64,000 nucleotides of DNA, taken from the NCBI RefSeq assembly GCF_001594015.1, contig NZ_LTBC01000003.1:62001-126000 (forward strand), in the 5' to 3' direction. This DNA is from Moorella mulderi DSM 14980 (GTDB lineage Bacteria > Bacillota > DSM-521 > Neomoorellales > Neomoorellaceae). The position numbers were made by a program, and so were the translations under genes. Every line of letters begins with the position of its first letter. Position 1 is the first letter of the stretch. A model generated the notes under the pieces. The model searched no databases. It was not told where the DNA came from and saw only the letters and a program-made list of their open reading frames with translations. Below are positions 34,173 to 45,236 of the stretch, in pieces.

Positions 34173-35936
34173 ATGGCTTATGACGGCCTCTTCCTGGCTG
34201 CCATCAAGGAAGAACTCTCCGGATTGATCGGCAGCCGTGTTGACCGCATCTTTCAACCCGAAAAAGAAACGATTATTCTCCACCTGCGTAAAGGCCGTGA
34301 CACCAGGAAACTCCTCCTCTGCAGCCTGGCCGACCAGGCCCGGGTGCATCTAACGGCGGCCAGCTTTACCAATCCCGTCACACCACCCCTCTTCTGCATG
34401 GTCCTGCGCAAACACCTGGAGGGTGGGACCCTAGTGGCCGTCGAGCAGCCGGGCCTGGAGCGGGTCCTGGCATTACATTTCCAGACGACCGATGAACTGG
34501 GCCGGCCGGGAACGCGGGTGCTGTTAATTGAAATCATGGGCAAGCACTCCAATATCATCCTGCTCAACCCCGACGGCAGCATTATTGACGCCGCCCGCCG
34601 TTACACCCATGCCGTCAGCCGCCACCGGGAGGTCCTGCCCGGGCGCCCCTATGTCCCGCCGCCAGCCCAGGCCAAGGCCGATCCCCGCGGCCTCGATGAC
34701 GAAGCCTTTGCCCGCCTCCTGTGGGAAGGCCCCTGGGATACTCTCCTGGAGCGCCTGCTGGTGGAAAAACTCGCCGGCCTGGGGCCGGAAACCGCCCGGG
34801 AAGTCGTCTGCCGGGCCGGCCTGCCGGCCGGAGCAACCCTGGAAGGCTGCGGCGAATACGAACTGGCCCGCATTTACCAGGCCCTCCGGGAAATCATGGC
34901 GGCTACCAGCCCGGCCGCTTGGCAGCCGGTTGTCGTCCTGGGGCAGGAACGCCGGCCCCTGGCCTTTGCCGCCTTTGAACTTTCCCAGTACCAGGGATTG
35001 CCGAGGGAATATTTTTCAACCCCTTCGGCCGCCTGCGACAGTTACTATCAGGCCCGCAGGGAGCAACAGCTCCTTGAAGGGGCCAGGAGCAGCTTAGAGC
35101 ATATCTTGGAGCGGGAATTAAAACGCTGCTATAAAAAAGAAGGCCTCCAGGCCGCTACGGTGGCCGAAGCCGCTGATGCGGAAAAATTCCGCCTAGCCGG
35201 GGAGCTCATCACCGCCAATATCTACCGCCTGAAAAAAGGGGAAGCTGCTTTAACGGCCCCCAACTTCTATGACCCGGCAGGCGAACCGGTAACCATCGAG
35301 CTGGATCCGGCCCTGACCCCGGCCGAAAACGCCCAGCGGTATTTCCATCGCTATAACAAGGCCAAAAATGCCGCCCGCCTGGCCGCTGAGCAGCTGGAAC
35401 AAACCCGGGCCGAAATAGCCTACCTGGAAAGCATCGCCCAGGCCTTGAGCATGGCCGCAAGTTACGACGACCTGGCGGAAATCCGCCGGGAACTGCGCCA
35501 GGCTGGCTACCTGCCGGAAGAAAAGGAAAAAGAAAAGCCGGGCAAACCCAGCAAAAAGGGCGGCAAAAAAGAGGCCCCCCGGCCCTCCCAGCCCCTGGAA
35601 TTCACTTCACCAGACGGTCTTAAAATCCTGGTGGGCAAAAATAACCGCCAGAACGACTGGTTGACCTTAAAATATGCTGCTCCAGGCGACCTCTGGCTCC
35701 ATGCCAAAGACATCCCCGGCTCCCATGTGATCATCCGTACCGGGGGCCGGGAAGTACCCGCCCCTACCCTGGAAATGGCGGCCCGGCTGGCCGCTCGCTA
35801 CAGCCGCGCCGGCCAATCCAGCCGGGTACCGGTCGACTACACCCTGGTGAAAAACGTCCGCAAACCCGCCGGCGCCAGGCCCGGAATGGTCATTTACGAC
35901 CACCAGCGCACGGTTTACGTAACGCCGGCGGAGTAG
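34173..35936 (+). CDS. rqcH: Ribosome quality-control factor RqcH / NFACT protein
   Basis: 587 residues. NFACT-N domain from MAYDGLFLAAIKEELSGLIGSRVDRIFQ, helix-hairpin-helix and coiled-coil middle (to about 455), a short lysine-rich segment, then NFACT-R (DUF814) with FTSPDGLKILVGKNNRQND and DLWLHAKDIPGSHVIIR. Bacterial RqcH binds stalled 50S subunits and directs alanine tailing; older annotations call it a fibronectin-binding protein. ATG 34173 has GAAGGAG in front; that site is partly inside a CTTCAA/TTGAAG hairpin at 34147-34161. Confidence 0.95.
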   Translation: MAYDGLFLAAIKEELSGLIGSRVDRIFQPEKETIILHLRKGRDTRKLLLCSLADQARVHLTAASFTNPVTPPLFCMVLRKHLEGGTLVAVEQPGLERVLALHFQTTDELGRPGTRVLLIEIMGKHSNIILLNPDGSIIDAARRYTHAVSRHREVLPGRPYVPPPAQAKADPRGLDDEAFARLLWEGPWDTLLERLLVEKLAGLGPETAREVVCRAGLPAGATLEGCGEYELARIYQALREIMAATSPAAWQPVVVLGQERRPLAFAAFELSQYQGLPREYFSTPSAACDSYYQARREQQLLEGARSSLEHILERELKRCYKKEGLQAATVAEAADAEKFRLAGELITANIYRLKKGEAALTAPNFYDPAGEPVTIELDPALTPAENAQRYFHRYNKAKNAARLAAEQLEQTRAEIAYLESIAQALSMAASYDDLAEIRRELRQAGYLPEEKEKEKPGKPSKKGGKKEAPRPSQPLEFTSPDGLKILVGKNNRQNDWLTLKYAAPGDLWLHAKDIPGSHVIIRTGGREVPAPTLEMAARLAARYSRAGQSSRVPVDYTLVKNVRKPAGARPGMVIYDHQRTVYVTPAE

Positions 35937-35977
35937 GATGCCTAAAGTAATGCCCATGGCAGGACATTCATTTTTGT

Positions 35978-36544
35978 TTATTCATTCAACCATTCCTTTA
36001 GTTTCTGTAGGGTAGCTGGATAATCCTGGCCCGCTGCTGAAAGCATATAATCTATATCTAATCTATCACGATGTACCTTCAACATCCTAAGACCCCATTC
36101 ACAATCGGAGGTTGACTGCCAGTAAATGCAGGCCCGTAGACGATCTAAAATAATATCTTCTATCCCGATCACGTATACATGTCTACCACTCGGCAGGTGA
36201 AGTTTAATAATTTTTTCTTCATCAGCATCTTCTAGAACATCATTGGGAATTTCTATACCAATATCTATTTCCGGATGAAACCAGTGCCTACCTTCTTTTA
36301 TAAACCCTAATTGTAAAAAGATTTCATTGGCTAAGTCCCTGCGCCCTAAAATCAAATCGATATCCTGTGTAGTATATTGACCGCGGGTGTAAATTTCCAC
36401 CGCCAGTCCTCCGACAATTACGGGTTTTATGCCGTAAGGTTCCATTAATTCTGTGAAGATAGCGGTCGTTTCTATCATTGCTTCATAGCGATTTTTAGAA
36501 ACTAGACGAGCTATGGCCTGTCTGGCTTCTTCAATCGAATTCAT
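35978..36544 (-). CDS. Nucleotidyltransferase-fold protein, possible AbiEii/MNT-type toxin
   Basis: 188 residues with a GG-x(14)-DxD nucleotidyltransferase signature: VGGLAVEIYTR (G45-G46) and TTQDIDLIL (D61, D63). A third acidic residue follows near IDIGIEI. This fits the minimal nucleotidyltransferase or AbiEii/DUF6036-like group, often half of toxin-antitoxin or phage-defence pairs. It overlaps a 76-residue gene just upstream by 14 bases. AT-rich composition and a site between rqcH and the pyr operon suggest later insertion. Target unknown. Confidence 0.75.
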   Translation of the reverse strand: MNSIEEARQAIARLVSKNRYEAMIETTAIFTELMEPYGIKPVIVGGLAVEIYTRGQYTTQDIDLILGRRDLANEIFLQLGFIKEGRHWFHPEIDIGIEIPNDVLEDADEEKIIKLHLPSGRHVYVIGIEDIILDRLRACIYWQSTSDCEWGLRMLKVHRDRLDIDYMLSAAGQDYPATLQKLKEWLNE

Positions 36545-36761
36545 AATACCACTCTCGTTTACTTAAAATTTTTACCTTACCATCCGCAACGGACCTTTGC
36601 CATTTATAAATACAAAGGTGGTCCAGTATTTCTTGCTCTTCCGGGTCCCGCGGCCTTCTCCTGGTTACGCGTTCGCTGCGAGAGCGAATAATTCTACGGT
36701 TGATTTCCGGCATTTGGGAAGCAATTTGCTTTTCAATCTCTATTGCCTTCCACTCACGCAT
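36531..36761 (-). CDS. Small hypothetical protein paired with the nucleotidyltransferase
   Basis: 76 residues, very charged and arginine-rich (RRIIRSRSERVTRRRPRD near the middle). I do not recognise a family. It overlaps the nucleotidyltransferase gene by 14 bases and comes first, the position an antitoxin normally has. An antitoxin or DNA-binding partner is an inference from context. The 183 bases upstream to pyrF show no further gene that I can support. Confidence 0.6.
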   Translation of the reverse strand: MREWKAIEIEKQIASQMPEINRRIIRSRSERVTRRRPRDPEEQEILDHLCIYKWQRSVADGKVKILSKREWYYEFD

Positions 36762-36944
36762 CGTGTTTCACTCCATTTTTTATAGACAGAACGATTTATG
36801 ATTATTGTAACGCCTACAAGACGACCTATCAAGCTTTTTATGGTCAGCCGAGAGGCTATCATAGTATTGACAAATGAACCCGATGTTTTGCAGCCTACGT
36901 CGTGGCGAGAGCCTAAGTCTACTCTGATGGCTTTCGTTAACTGG

Positions 36945-37667
36945 TTATATAATGCCCTCCATCTCCCTCTCAATAGCCCTGGCGGCGGCAGCCGGGTCGG
37001 GGGCAGCCGTAATGGGGCGGCCGATTACCAGGTAAGAAGCCCCCTCCTGCAGGGCCGCGGCCGGGGTCATGACCCGGCGCTGGTCGCCCAGGTCGGCTCC
37101 CGCCGGGCGCACCCCCGGCGTTACAATGACGAATTCCGGCCCGCATGCTTCCCGGATAGCCCGGATCTCCCGGGGTGAGGCCACCACCCCGTCCAGGCCG
37201 GAGTCCCGGGCCAGTCGCGCCCAGCGCACCACCTGCTCCTCTACCTCCCGCTCAATTCCCACCTCGTGGCGCAGAGCTTCCCCATCCAGGCTCGTCAAGA
37301 CGGTAACGGCAATGAGGACCGGTGCCGGGCGTCCAACTGCGGCAGCTTCTTCCCTGGCAGCCGCTGCCGCGGCCTCCATCATGCTCCTGCCGCCGGCAGC
37401 ATGGACGTTGAGCATGTCCACCCCCAGGCGCACCAGGGCCCGGGTCGCCCCGGCCACGGTGTTGGGGATGTCGTGGAGCTTCAGGTCGGCAAAGACTTTG
37501 CCGCCTCGTTCCTTGATCATACGGATGGCCGCCGGTCCAGCGGCCGTGTAAAACTCCAGGCCTACTTTAAACATGCCGACGTAGGGGAAAAGCTGGTCTA
37601 CCAACTTTTCCCCGGCCGCCAGGTCGGGTACATCTAAAGCAACGATTATTTTATCTCTGGAAGGCAT
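36945..37667 (-). CDS. pyrF: Orotidine 5'-phosphate decarboxylase
   Basis: Last step of UMP synthesis. 240 residues with KIIVALDVPD (substrate aspartate), FADLKLHDIPNTV (the catalytic DxKxxD), TPGVRP and VIGRPIT. I use ATG 37667, which has GGAG nine bases before it; the ATG three codons earlier abuts the ribosome site. It is last in the pyr run, 137 bases after carB, a gap where pyrK and pyrD are often found but are absent here. Confidence 0.97.
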   Translation of the reverse strand: MPSRDKIIVALDVPDLAAGEKLVDQLFPYVGMFKVGLEFYTAAGPAAIRMIKERGGKVFADLKLHDIPNTVAGATRALVRLGVDMLNVHAAGGRSMMEAAAAAAREEAAAVGRPAPVLIAVTVLTSLDGEALRHEVGIEREVEEQVVRWARLARDSGLDGVVASPREIRAIREACGPEFVIVTPGVRPAGADLGDQRRVMTPAAALQEGASYLVIGRPITAAPDPAAAARAIEREMEGII

Positions 37668-37804
37668 ATAGATCATCTCCTGTACTCTACATGGACAAAA
37701 TAGGCGCTCTTAAATCTCACTTTATGAGCCTATAGTTCGAAAAGCGAAGTAGAGGTGGAGAGGGTGTAGAGATGGTGCGGTTTTGCAATTAGAAGCAAGA
37801 GATA
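37668..37804. other. Gap between carB and pyrF
   Basis: No gene. On the minus strand ATAGGC and GCCTAT (about 37733-37700) enclose a smaller CTCAT/GTGAG hairpin and are followed by TTTTG, a possible weak attenuator before pyrF. The plus strand at 37740-37765 carries AAAAGCGAAGT...GGTGGAGAGGGT, related to 21361-21398. Confidence 0.35.
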
Positions 37805-40800
37805 CTATGCACCGGATACATACTCCTGCAAAGGTTTAAGTTCAAATTCATCCCCGGCCTGCAGGGACTGGAGCACTTTCAGCAGGGCCCGGGCCGTGTC
37901 CAGGGAGGTCAGGCAGGGGATACCCAGTTCGGCTGCGGCGCGGCGGATCTTAAAGCCGTCCCGGCCGGGCATCTTGCCCTTAGTCAGGGTGTTGAGGACG
38001 AAGTGTATCTTCCCTTCGCGGATATAATCCAGGATATGGGGCGAACCCTCGCGGATCTTCCCCACCCTCTCCACAAAGAGCCCGGCCGCGGCCAGGGCGC
38101 CGGCCGTGCCGGCGGTAGCCACCACCTTGAAGCCCAGTCCGGCAAAACCTTTGATGATGGGTACCGCTTCCGCCTTGTCCTTATCGGCAATGGTGGCCAG
38201 CAGGGTGCCCCGGCCGGGGATGGCGCAGCCGGCAGCCACCAGACCTTTATAAAGGGCCCTCTCATAGACGGGATCGATGCCCATTACTTCGCCGGTGGAC
38301 TTCATTTCCGGTCCCAGGGAGGTATCCACCTGGAGGAGCTTGCCGAAGGAAAAGACGGGGACCTTCACGGCGGTAAAATCCGGCGGCGGCATTAAGCCTC
38401 CCCGGTAGCCCTGCTCCGGAAGGCTTTTACCCAGCATCACGTTGGTGGCCAGGGCCACCATGGGCACGCCGGTAATCTTGGAGAGATACGGTACCGTCCG
38501 GCTGGAGCGGGGATTAACCTCCAGAACATAGACCTCCCCCTGGTGAATGACAAACTGGATATTGAGGAGGCCGCGCACCTGGAGGGCCCGGGCCAGCTGT
38601 TCGGTATAGGAAACAATTTTTTCCGCCACTCCCGGTGGTAAGCTGTGGGCGGGGTAAATGGCGATGCTGTCGCCGGAGTGGACGCCGGCCCGCTCGACGT
38701 GTTCCATAATGCCGGGGATAAGAACGGTCTCACCGTCACTGACGGCGTCCACTTCCACCTCGGTCCCCGGCAGGTATTTATCCACCAGGATGGGGTGTTC
38801 CGGGGCCACCCTGACGGCGGTGGTGGCATACTCCAGGAGTTCGCCCTCACTGTGGACGATCTCCATGGCCCGGCCGCCCAGGACGTAGGAAGGCCGCACC
38901 AGCACCGGGAAACCGAGTTCTTTGGCAATCCTCGCCGCCCCGGCTACGGAAGTCGCCGTCCCGCCCCGGGGCCGGGGGATCCGGAGTTCATTCAGCAGGG
39001 CGTCAAACTTTTCCCGGTCTTCGGCCCGGTCAATATCGGCCACCGTAGTACCCAGGACCTTAAAGCCCGCATCGGCCACTACCTTGGCTAAGTTGATGGC
39101 CGTCTGGCCGCCGAACTGGACAATCACCCCTTCCGGCTGCTCCCGTTCCAGGACGTTCAACACATTTTCCGGTGTCAGGGGCTCAAAGTAAAGGCGGTCT
39201 GAGGTATCAAAATCGGTGCTGACCGTTTCCGGGTTGTTATTGATCATTATGGGGTGCACCCCGGCGCGGCGCAGGGCCCAGGCGGCATGGACCGAGCAGT
39301 AGTCAAACTCGATCCCCTGGCCGATGCGAATGGGCCCCGCTCCTAGGACCACAACCTTGCGGCCATCCAGGGGCCGCACCTCGTCTTCGACATCGTAGCT
39401 GGAATAGTAATAGGGCGTGACGGCTTCAAACTCGGCCGCGCAGGTATCCACCATCTTAAAGGTGGGCCTGATCCCCTCTTCCTGCCGCTGCCGGGCAATG
39501 GCCGCCGGCGGCAGGCCGGTAAAGTTAGCAATCTCGCCATCGCTGAAGCCCATGGCCTTGGCGCGCCTTAAGGTAACCCCATCCAGGGTAGGACCTGCCG
39601 CTATAAGTTTTTCTTCCATGGCGACAATGGCTTCAATCTCGCCTAAAAAATACGGGTCAATGCCGGTGATTTCATGGATGGCAGCAATGGTCCAGCCCCG
39701 GCGCAGGGCTTCGGCAATGACAAACAGGCGCTCGTCGTCGGCCTCGGCCATTTTGCGGCGCAGGGCGCCGTCGCTGAAACGCTGGAAGGCCGGCACCCTT
39801 AAACCATCGAGTTTTAATTCCAGGGAGCGAATGGCCTTTAAGAGGGCGCCGCTGAAGGTGCGGTCAATGGCCATTACCTCCCCGGTGGCCTTCATCTGGG
39901 TACCCAGGAGGCGTTCGGCCAGGGAGAATTTATCGAAGGGAAAGCGCGGGATTTTCACGACGACATAATCCAGGGCCGGTTCAAAGCAGGCTTTGGTTTC
40001 CCGGGTGACGGCATTGGGAATCTCGTCAAGGGTCAGACCTAGGGCGATCTTGGTGGCCACCCGGGCAATGGGGTAGCCGGTAGCCTTGGAAGCCAGGGCG
40101 CTGGAGCGGCTGACCCGGGGGTTGACCTCAATGACGTAATAGCGCATACTGCCGGGATCCAGGGCGAACTGGATATTGCAGCCCCCTTCGATGCCCAGGG
40201 CGCGGATGATCTTGAGGGCCGAGCGGCGCAGCAGGTGGTACTCCCGGTCCGAAAGGGTCTGGGAAGGGGCGACGACGATGCTGTCGCCGGTATGGATACC
40301 TACCGGGTCGATATTTTCCATATTGCAGACGGTAATGCAGTTATCGGCCCCGTCGCGGATGACTTCGTACTCGATCTCCTTCCAGCCGGCGACGGAGCGC
40401 TCCACCAGGACCTGTTTGATGAGGCTAAGCTTCAGGCCCTTCAAGGCAATGGACTCCAGCTCCGCCTCATTCCGGGCCACCCCGCCGCCGGTACCGCCCA
40501 GGGTATAGGCCGGCCGCACAATGACCGGGTAACCGATTTCCCCGGCAAAGGCCAGGGCTTCCTCGACGGTGTTGACAATCCGGCTCTCGGGTACCGGTTC
40601 CCCCAGTTCCAGCATCATGGCCTTGAACTGCTCCCGGTCCTCGGCCCGCTGGATGGCCTTTAAAGGCGTCCCCAGCAGCTCTACCCCGGTTTCCTCCAGG
40701 ACGCCGGCTTCGGCCAGCTCCAGGGCCAGGTTCAGCCCCATCTGCCCCCCCAGGGTGGGGATCAGGCCGTCGGGCCGCTCCTGGCGAACAATCTTGGCTA

Positions 40801-41020
40801 CAAAATCCAGGGTCAGGGGTTCCAGGTAAACGCGATCGGCCATGTCCCGGTCGGTCATGATGGTAGCCGGGTTGGAATTGACCAGGACAACCTCCATCCC
40901 TTCTTCTTTTAAAGCCCGGCAGGCCTGGGTGCCGGCGTAATCAAATTCCGCCGCCTGGCCGATAATAATGGGCCCGGATCCTATGACCATGATCTTTTTT
41001 AACCCCGGTTTAACCGGCAT
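37805..41020 (-). CDS. carB: Carbamoyl-phosphate synthase, large subunit
   Basis: 1071 residues with two homologous ATP-grasp halves: [21 protein letters not shown] at the start and [17 protein letters not shown] near residue 550, then an MGS-like allosteric domain in the last 130 residues. ATG 41020 is preceded by AAAGGAGG; the frame is open to 41050 but that would lie inside carA. Makes carbamoyl phosphate with CarA. It starts directly after carA. Confidence 0.97.
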   Translation of the reverse strand: MPVKPGLKKIMVIGSGPIIIGQAAEFDYAGTQACRALKEEGMEVVLVNSNPATIMTDRDMADRVYLEPLTLDFVAKIVRQERPDGLIPTLGGQMGLNLALELAEAGVLEETGVELLGTPLKAIQRAEDREQFKAMMLELGEPVPESRIVNTVEEALAFAGEIGYPVIVRPAYTLGGTGGGVARNEAELESIALKGLKLSLIKQVLVERSVAGWKEIEYEVIRDGADNCITVCNMENIDPVGIHTGDSIVVAPSQTLSDREYHLLRRSALKIIRALGIEGGCNIQFALDPGSMRYYVIEVNPRVSRSSALASKATGYPIARVATKIALGLTLDEIPNAVTRETKACFEPALDYVVVKIPRFPFDKFSLAERLLGTQMKATGEVMAIDRTFSGALLKAIRSLELKLDGLRVPAFQRFSDGALRRKMAEADDERLFVIAEALRRGWTIAAIHEITGIDPYFLGEIEAIVAMEEKLIAAGPTLDGVTLRRAKAMGFSDGEIANFTGLPPAAIARQRQEEGIRPTFKMVDTCAAEFEAVTPYYYSSYDVEDEVRPLDGRKVVVLGAGPIRIGQGIEFDYCSVHAAWALRRAGVHPIMINNNPETVSTDFDTSDRLYFEPLTPENVLNVLEREQPEGVIVQFGGQTAINLAKVVADAGFKVLGTTVADIDRAEDREKFDALLNELRIPRPRGGTATSVAGAARIAKELGFPVLVRPSYVLGGRAMEIVHSEGELLEYATTAVRVAPEHPILVDKYLPGTEVEVDAVSDGETVLIPGIMEHVERAGVHSGDSIAIYPAHSLPPGVAEKIVSYTEQLARALQVRGLLNIQFVIHQGEVYVLEVNPRSSRTVPYLSKITGVPMVALATNVMLGKSLPEQGYRGGLMPPPDFTAVKVPVFSFGKLLQVDTSLGPEMKSTGEVMGIDPVYERALYKGLVAAGCAIPGRGTLLATIADKDKAEAVPIIKGFAGLGFKVVATAGTAGALAAAGLFVERVGKIREGSPHILDYIREGKIHFVLNTLTKGKMPGRDGFKIRRAAAELGIPCLTSLDTARALLKVLQSLQAGDEFELKPLQEYVSGA

Positions 41021-41021
41021 C

Positions 41022-42110
41022 TCAGTGGCCCTCCTTTCCCAGGTTGCCATCTACCATCTGGATAAATTCATGGAAAAGGTACTCTGAATCAGTCGGTCCC
41101 GGCGAAGACTCGGGATGGTACTGGACGGAAAAGATAGGCAGCTGCCGGTGGCGCAGGCCCTCAACGGTGCCGTCATTAAGGTTGATGTGGGAGACGGCCA
41201 CTTCTCCCGGTAGGGATTCGGCCCGGACGGCGTAGCCGTGGTTCTGGGAGGTGATGTAGACCCGGCCGGTACTTAAATCCTTGACCGGGTGGTTGCCGCC
41301 CCGGTGACCGAAGGGGAGCTTATAGGTATCGCCCCCCAGGGCCAGGGCCAGGAGCTGGTGGCCCAGGCAGATGCCCATCATGGGTACTTTGCCCAGGAGT
41401 TCCCGGATGGTTGCCACCCCGTAGGGAACATCCTTGGGGTCGCCCGGGCCGTTGGAAATGGCCACCCCGTGGGGCCGGGCGGCTAAAATGTCAGCCGCCG
41501 TACTCCGGGCCGGCATGACCATGACCGTACAGCCCACGCGGTGGAGCCAGCGGATGATATTCTCCTTGACACCGAAATTATAGAGGACTATGCGGCGCTC
41601 GCCGCCTTCAACCGTAAAAGGTTCCTTATTGGTCACGGCCGGCACCAGTTTGGGCCCGCTTAAAGGCGGCTCCGTGGCGGCCAGGGCCTTTAGCGCCTCG
41701 ATATCAACCTCCCCGGTGGCCAGGATACCCCGCATGGTACCGTGGCGGCGCAGGTGCCGCGTGAGGGCACGGGTATCCACCCCCTGGAGGGCCGGGATGC
41801 GGTTTTCCTTTAAATAATGGTTAATGTCCCCGGTGGCCCGCCAGTGGCTGGGCCGAGGGCAGGCTTCATGGACGATAAAGCCGGCTACCTGGGGGCGTTG
41901 GGATTCCCAATCCTCGGCGTTAATGCCGTAGTTGCCAATCAGGGGATAGGTCAGAGCGACAATCTGGCCGCAGTAAGAGGGATCGGTCAGGATCTCCTGG
42001 TAACCGGTCATGCTGGTATTGAAAACCACTTCCCCATGGCAGCGGCCGGGATAACCTAAGGCCTCACCGGTAAAAACCGTACCGTCTGCCAGCACCAAAA
42101 ACCCTTGCAC
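41022..42110 (-). CDS. carA: Carbamoyl-phosphate synthase, small (glutaminase) subunit
   Basis: 362 residues. N-terminal CarA domain with [21 protein letters not shown] and a class I glutaminase with the nucleophile cysteine in [17 protein letters not shown] and the His/Glu pair in VQYHPE. GTG start at 42110 with GAGGAG. Ammonia from glutamine is passed to CarB, encoded next. Confidence 0.97.
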   Translation of the reverse strand: MQGFLVLADGTVFTGEALGYPGRCHGEVVFNTSMTGYQEILTDPSYCGQIVALTYPLIGNYGINAEDWESQRPQVAGFIVHEACPRPSHWRATGDINHYLKENRIPALQGVDTRALTRHLRRHGTMRGILATGEVDIEALKALAATEPPLSGPKLVPAVTNKEPFTVEGGERRIVLYNFGVKENIIRWLHRVGCTVMVMPARSTAADILAARPHGVAISNGPGDPKDVPYGVATIRELLGKVPMMGICLGHQLLALALGGDTYKLPFGHRGGNHPVKDLSTGRVYITSQNHGYAVRAESLPGEVAVSHINLNDGTVEGLRHRQLPIFSVQYHPESSPGPTDSEYLFHEFIQMVDGNLGKEGH

Positions 42111-42213
42111 CGGCGTTCACTCCTCTAAAATAACGTTTCGATATCTTCTTGCAGGAGAGGTTAAGTTCCTTCGCCAAATTATTTGCCTTCGTGGCGGGGT
42201 TGTTGGCCCTCAT
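42064..42213 (-). CDS. Possible 49-residue small ORF between pyrC and carA
   Basis: ATG 42213 lies four bases after the pyrC stop and has GAGG eight bases upstream. The frame reads MRANNPATKANNLAKELNL, then [16 protein letters not shown], and runs 47 bases into carA in another frame. The first 33 codons are non-overlapping and protein-like. It may equally be chance, or an intergenic repeat (TCTCCTGCAAGAAG) that happens to be open. No family recognised. Confidence 0.25.
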   Translation of the reverse strand: MRANNPATKANNLAKELNLSCKKISKRYFRGVNAGARVFGAGRRYGFYR

Positions 42214-42216
42214 AAG

Positions 42217-43512
42217 TCAATCCTCTATGACCTTCCCCTGCTCCATAACGATGCGGCCGCCGACGATGGTCGCTACCGGCCAGCCCTTTAGCTTGCGGCC
42301 ATGCAAGGGAGAGTTATGACCCAGGGAGTAAAATTCGTTGACATTGACTTCTTTCTCCAACTCTGGGTCAATAATGGTCACGTCGGCTACCCCTCCCGGC
42401 GCCAGGCTGCCCCCGGGTACATTTAAAATCCAGGCCGGGTTCACCGTCCAGGCCTTCACCGCCTGTAGCCAGCTTAATTTTCCAGGTAGAATCAGCTCCG
42501 TCACCACCAGAGGGACGGCTGTCTCCAGGCCCACCATGCCGAAGGGAGCGTAATCGTATTCTACATCCTTATCCTCATCGGCGTGGGGAGCGTGGTCAGA
42601 GGCGATGGCATCAATCTCCCCGGCCGCCAGGGCCGCCACCACGGCCGCCACGTGGTCCGCCGGCCGCAAAGGCGGGTTGACCTTGGTGCTGGTGTCGTAG
42701 CTCTGGACCAGCCCGTCCGTCAGGCAAAGGTGATGAGGGGTAACTTCGGCCGTCACTTTAACACCCCGGGCCCGGGCTTCCTGGAGCAGGCGGACGGAGC
42801 CGGCCGTGCTGACGTGGGCCAGGTGCAACCGTCCTCCGGTGAGTTCCGCCAGGATAAGATCCCGGGCGACCATCACCTCTTCGGCTGCCGCCGGTATCCC
42901 CCGGAGGCCCAGGATGGTGGACATGAGGCCTTCATGCATGAGGCCTTCGTTAGCTAGATCGGCGTCTTCACAGTGGCTGATTACCGGCAGGTTGAACATT
43001 TTGGCATACTCCAGGGCATGGCGCATGACCAGGGCGTTCATTACCGGGTGGCCGTCGTCGGAAATGGCTACCGCGCCGGCCGCCGCCAGGTCCCCGATTT
43101 CCGCTATTTCCTTACCCTCCAGCCCTTTGGACAGGGCACCCACGGGGTAAACCCGGACCACCCCTTCCTGCCGGGCCTTTTCTTTGATAAAGGCAATGAC
43201 GCTGGCGCTGTCAGCCACAGGGTTAGTATTGGCCATGCAGGCCACGGCCGTAAATCCACCGGCAGCCGCCGCCCGGGTACCGGTGGCAATGGTCTCCTTC
43301 TGCTCGTACCCCGGTTCGCGCAAATGAACATGCATATCGATCAGGCCGGGGGTAACAATCTTGCCCTCGGCAGGAATTACCCTGGCTCCCGCCGGGGCTG
43401 TGATGTCGGCTTCCAGGGCAACTATTTTATTGCCTTCAATTAACAGGTCGTGCCGGGCGTCCAGGTTTTGGGCCGGGTCAATTACCCGCCCGCCTTTGAT
43501 TAAAATGGCCAT
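42217..43512 (-). CDS. pyrC: Dihydroorotase, class I
   Basis: Closes carbamoyl aspartate to dihydroorotate. 431-residue amidohydrolase: zinc HxH in DMHVHLREPGYEQKET, further histidines in VISHCED and LAHVSTAGS, and the catalytic aspartate in IASDHAPHADEDK. The start overlaps the pyrB stop as TGATG with GGAGG upstream. Confidence 0.97.
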   Translation of the reverse strand: MAILIKGGRVIDPAQNLDARHDLLIEGNKIVALEADITAPAGARVIPAEGKIVTPGLIDMHVHLREPGYEQKETIATGTRAAAAGGFTAVACMANTNPVADSASVIAFIKEKARQEGVVRVYPVGALSKGLEGKEIAEIGDLAAAGAVAISDDGHPVMNALVMRHALEYAKMFNLPVISHCEDADLANEGLMHEGLMSTILGLRGIPAAAEEVMVARDLILAELTGGRLHLAHVSTAGSVRLLQEARARGVKVTAEVTPHHLCLTDGLVQSYDTSTKVNPPLRPADHVAAVVAALAAGEIDAIASDHAPHADEDKDVEYDYAPFGMVGLETAVPLVVTELILPGKLSWLQAVKAWTVNPAWILNVPGGSLAPGGVADVTIIDPELEKEVNVNEFYSLGHNSPLHGRKLKGWPVATIVGGRIVMEQGKVIED

Positions 43513-44435
43513 CAGTTGGCACCTCCAATCAGCAGGTAAAGCAGGGCCATGCGTACGGCCACGCCGTTGGTAACCTGTTCGTTGATGGCTGCCTGCAGGC
43601 CGTCGGCTACCGCCGGGGCAATCTCCACGCCGCGGTTCATGGGACCGGGGTGCAGCACCAGGGCGCCGGGCCGGGCGAGTTTGAGGCGCTGGGGGGTCAA
43701 TTCGTACAGGCGGGCGTATTCCCGCAGGGATGGGAAGAGGCCCTTCTTCTGCCGCTCCTTCTGGATGCGCAGGACGTTAATGACATCCACATCTTTGAGG
43801 GCTTCTTCGGCGTTGTAGTAAACCTTGACGCCCAGCTTTTCCACCTCGGGGGGCATCAGGGTCGCCGGGCCGACTACCCGCACTTCGGCGCCCATCTTGG
43901 TCAGGCCCCAGATGTTGGAACGGGCCACGCGGCTGTGGAGGATGTCCCCCAGGATGGCCACCTTCAAGCCCTTGAAGCCGCCCAGCTTTTCTTTGATGGT
44001 AAACATGTCCAGCAGGGCCTGGGTAGGATGCTCGTGCATGCCGTCGCCGCCGTTTAATACCGGTGCTTCAATAGTACGGGCTAAAAGCGCCGGGCTGCCG
44101 GCAGCGCTGTGGCGGATGATGACGGCGTCGGTACCCATGGCCGCCAGGGTGCGGGCCGTATCCCTTAAGGACTCGCCCTTCTGGATGCTGCTGGTGGCGG
44201 TGGCGATGCTCACCGTATCGGCGCCCATGTACTTGGCGGCCAGTTCAAAGGAAGTCCGCGTCCTGGTGCTGGGTTCGTAGAAAAGGGTGACTACCAGCTT
44301 GCCCCGCAGGGTAGGGACTTTTTTAATATCGCGGCCGAGGATCTCCTTCATAGGGGCCGCCGTCTCCAGGATGAGTTCAATTTCTTCCGCCGTGAGGTCT
44401 TTTAACCCCAGCAGGTCCTTGTGCTTTAAGCGCAA
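43512..44435 (-). CDS. pyrB: Aspartate carbamoyltransferase, catalytic subunit
   Basis: 307 residues with the carbamoyl-phosphate motif [19 protein letters not shown] and the aspartate loop LRIQKERQ. No pyrI regulatory subunit is present, as usual in Firmicutes. TTG start at 44435 with CGGAGGG. A PyrR attenuator precedes it, so it is controlled separately from pyrR as well as through the pyrR leader. Confidence 0.97.
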   Translation of the reverse strand: MRLKHKDLLGLKDLTAEEIELILETAAPMKEILGRDIKKVPTLRGKLVVTLFYEPSTRTRTSFELAAKYMGADTVSIATATSSIQKGESLRDTARTLAAMGTDAVIIRHSAAGSPALLARTIEAPVLNGGDGMHEHPTQALLDMFTIKEKLGGFKGLKVAILGDILHSRVARSNIWGLTKMGAEVRVVGPATLMPPEVEKLGVKVYYNAEEALKDVDVINVLRIQKERQKKGLFPSLREYARLYELTPQRLKLARPGALVLHPGPMNRGVEIAPAVADGLQAAINEQVTNGVAVRMALLYLLIGGAN

Positions 44436-44461
44436 ATCAAATCCCTCCGTTTCCCGGGCAT

Positions 44462-44538
44462 AAAAAAACTCCTTATCAGCTTACCGGCTAATAAGGAGGA
44501 ACGCTGCCGCCCGTCCTTATTAGCCTCACGGGACTAAT
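44462..44538 (-). promoter_or_regulatory. PyrR-dependent attenuator before pyrB
   Basis: Minus strand contains the PyrR binding loop AGTCCCGTGAGGCTAATAAG, overlapping the pyrR stop region, then an alternative antiterminator (CTAATAAGG with CTCCTTATTAG) and a terminator stem CTCCTTATTAGC/GCTGATAAGGAG followed by seven T. With UMP-bound PyrR the terminator should form. Confidence 0.92.
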
Positions 44539-44539
44539 T

Positions 44540-45225
<686 letters not shown>

Positions 45226-45236
45226 TTCAAGATGGT

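Noticed and set aside
36740-36973. 77-codon minus-strand frame between pyrF and the small charged protein
   Set aside because: Starts inside the end of pyrF and overlaps the next gene; no ribosome site. It may be chance in AT-rich DNA.
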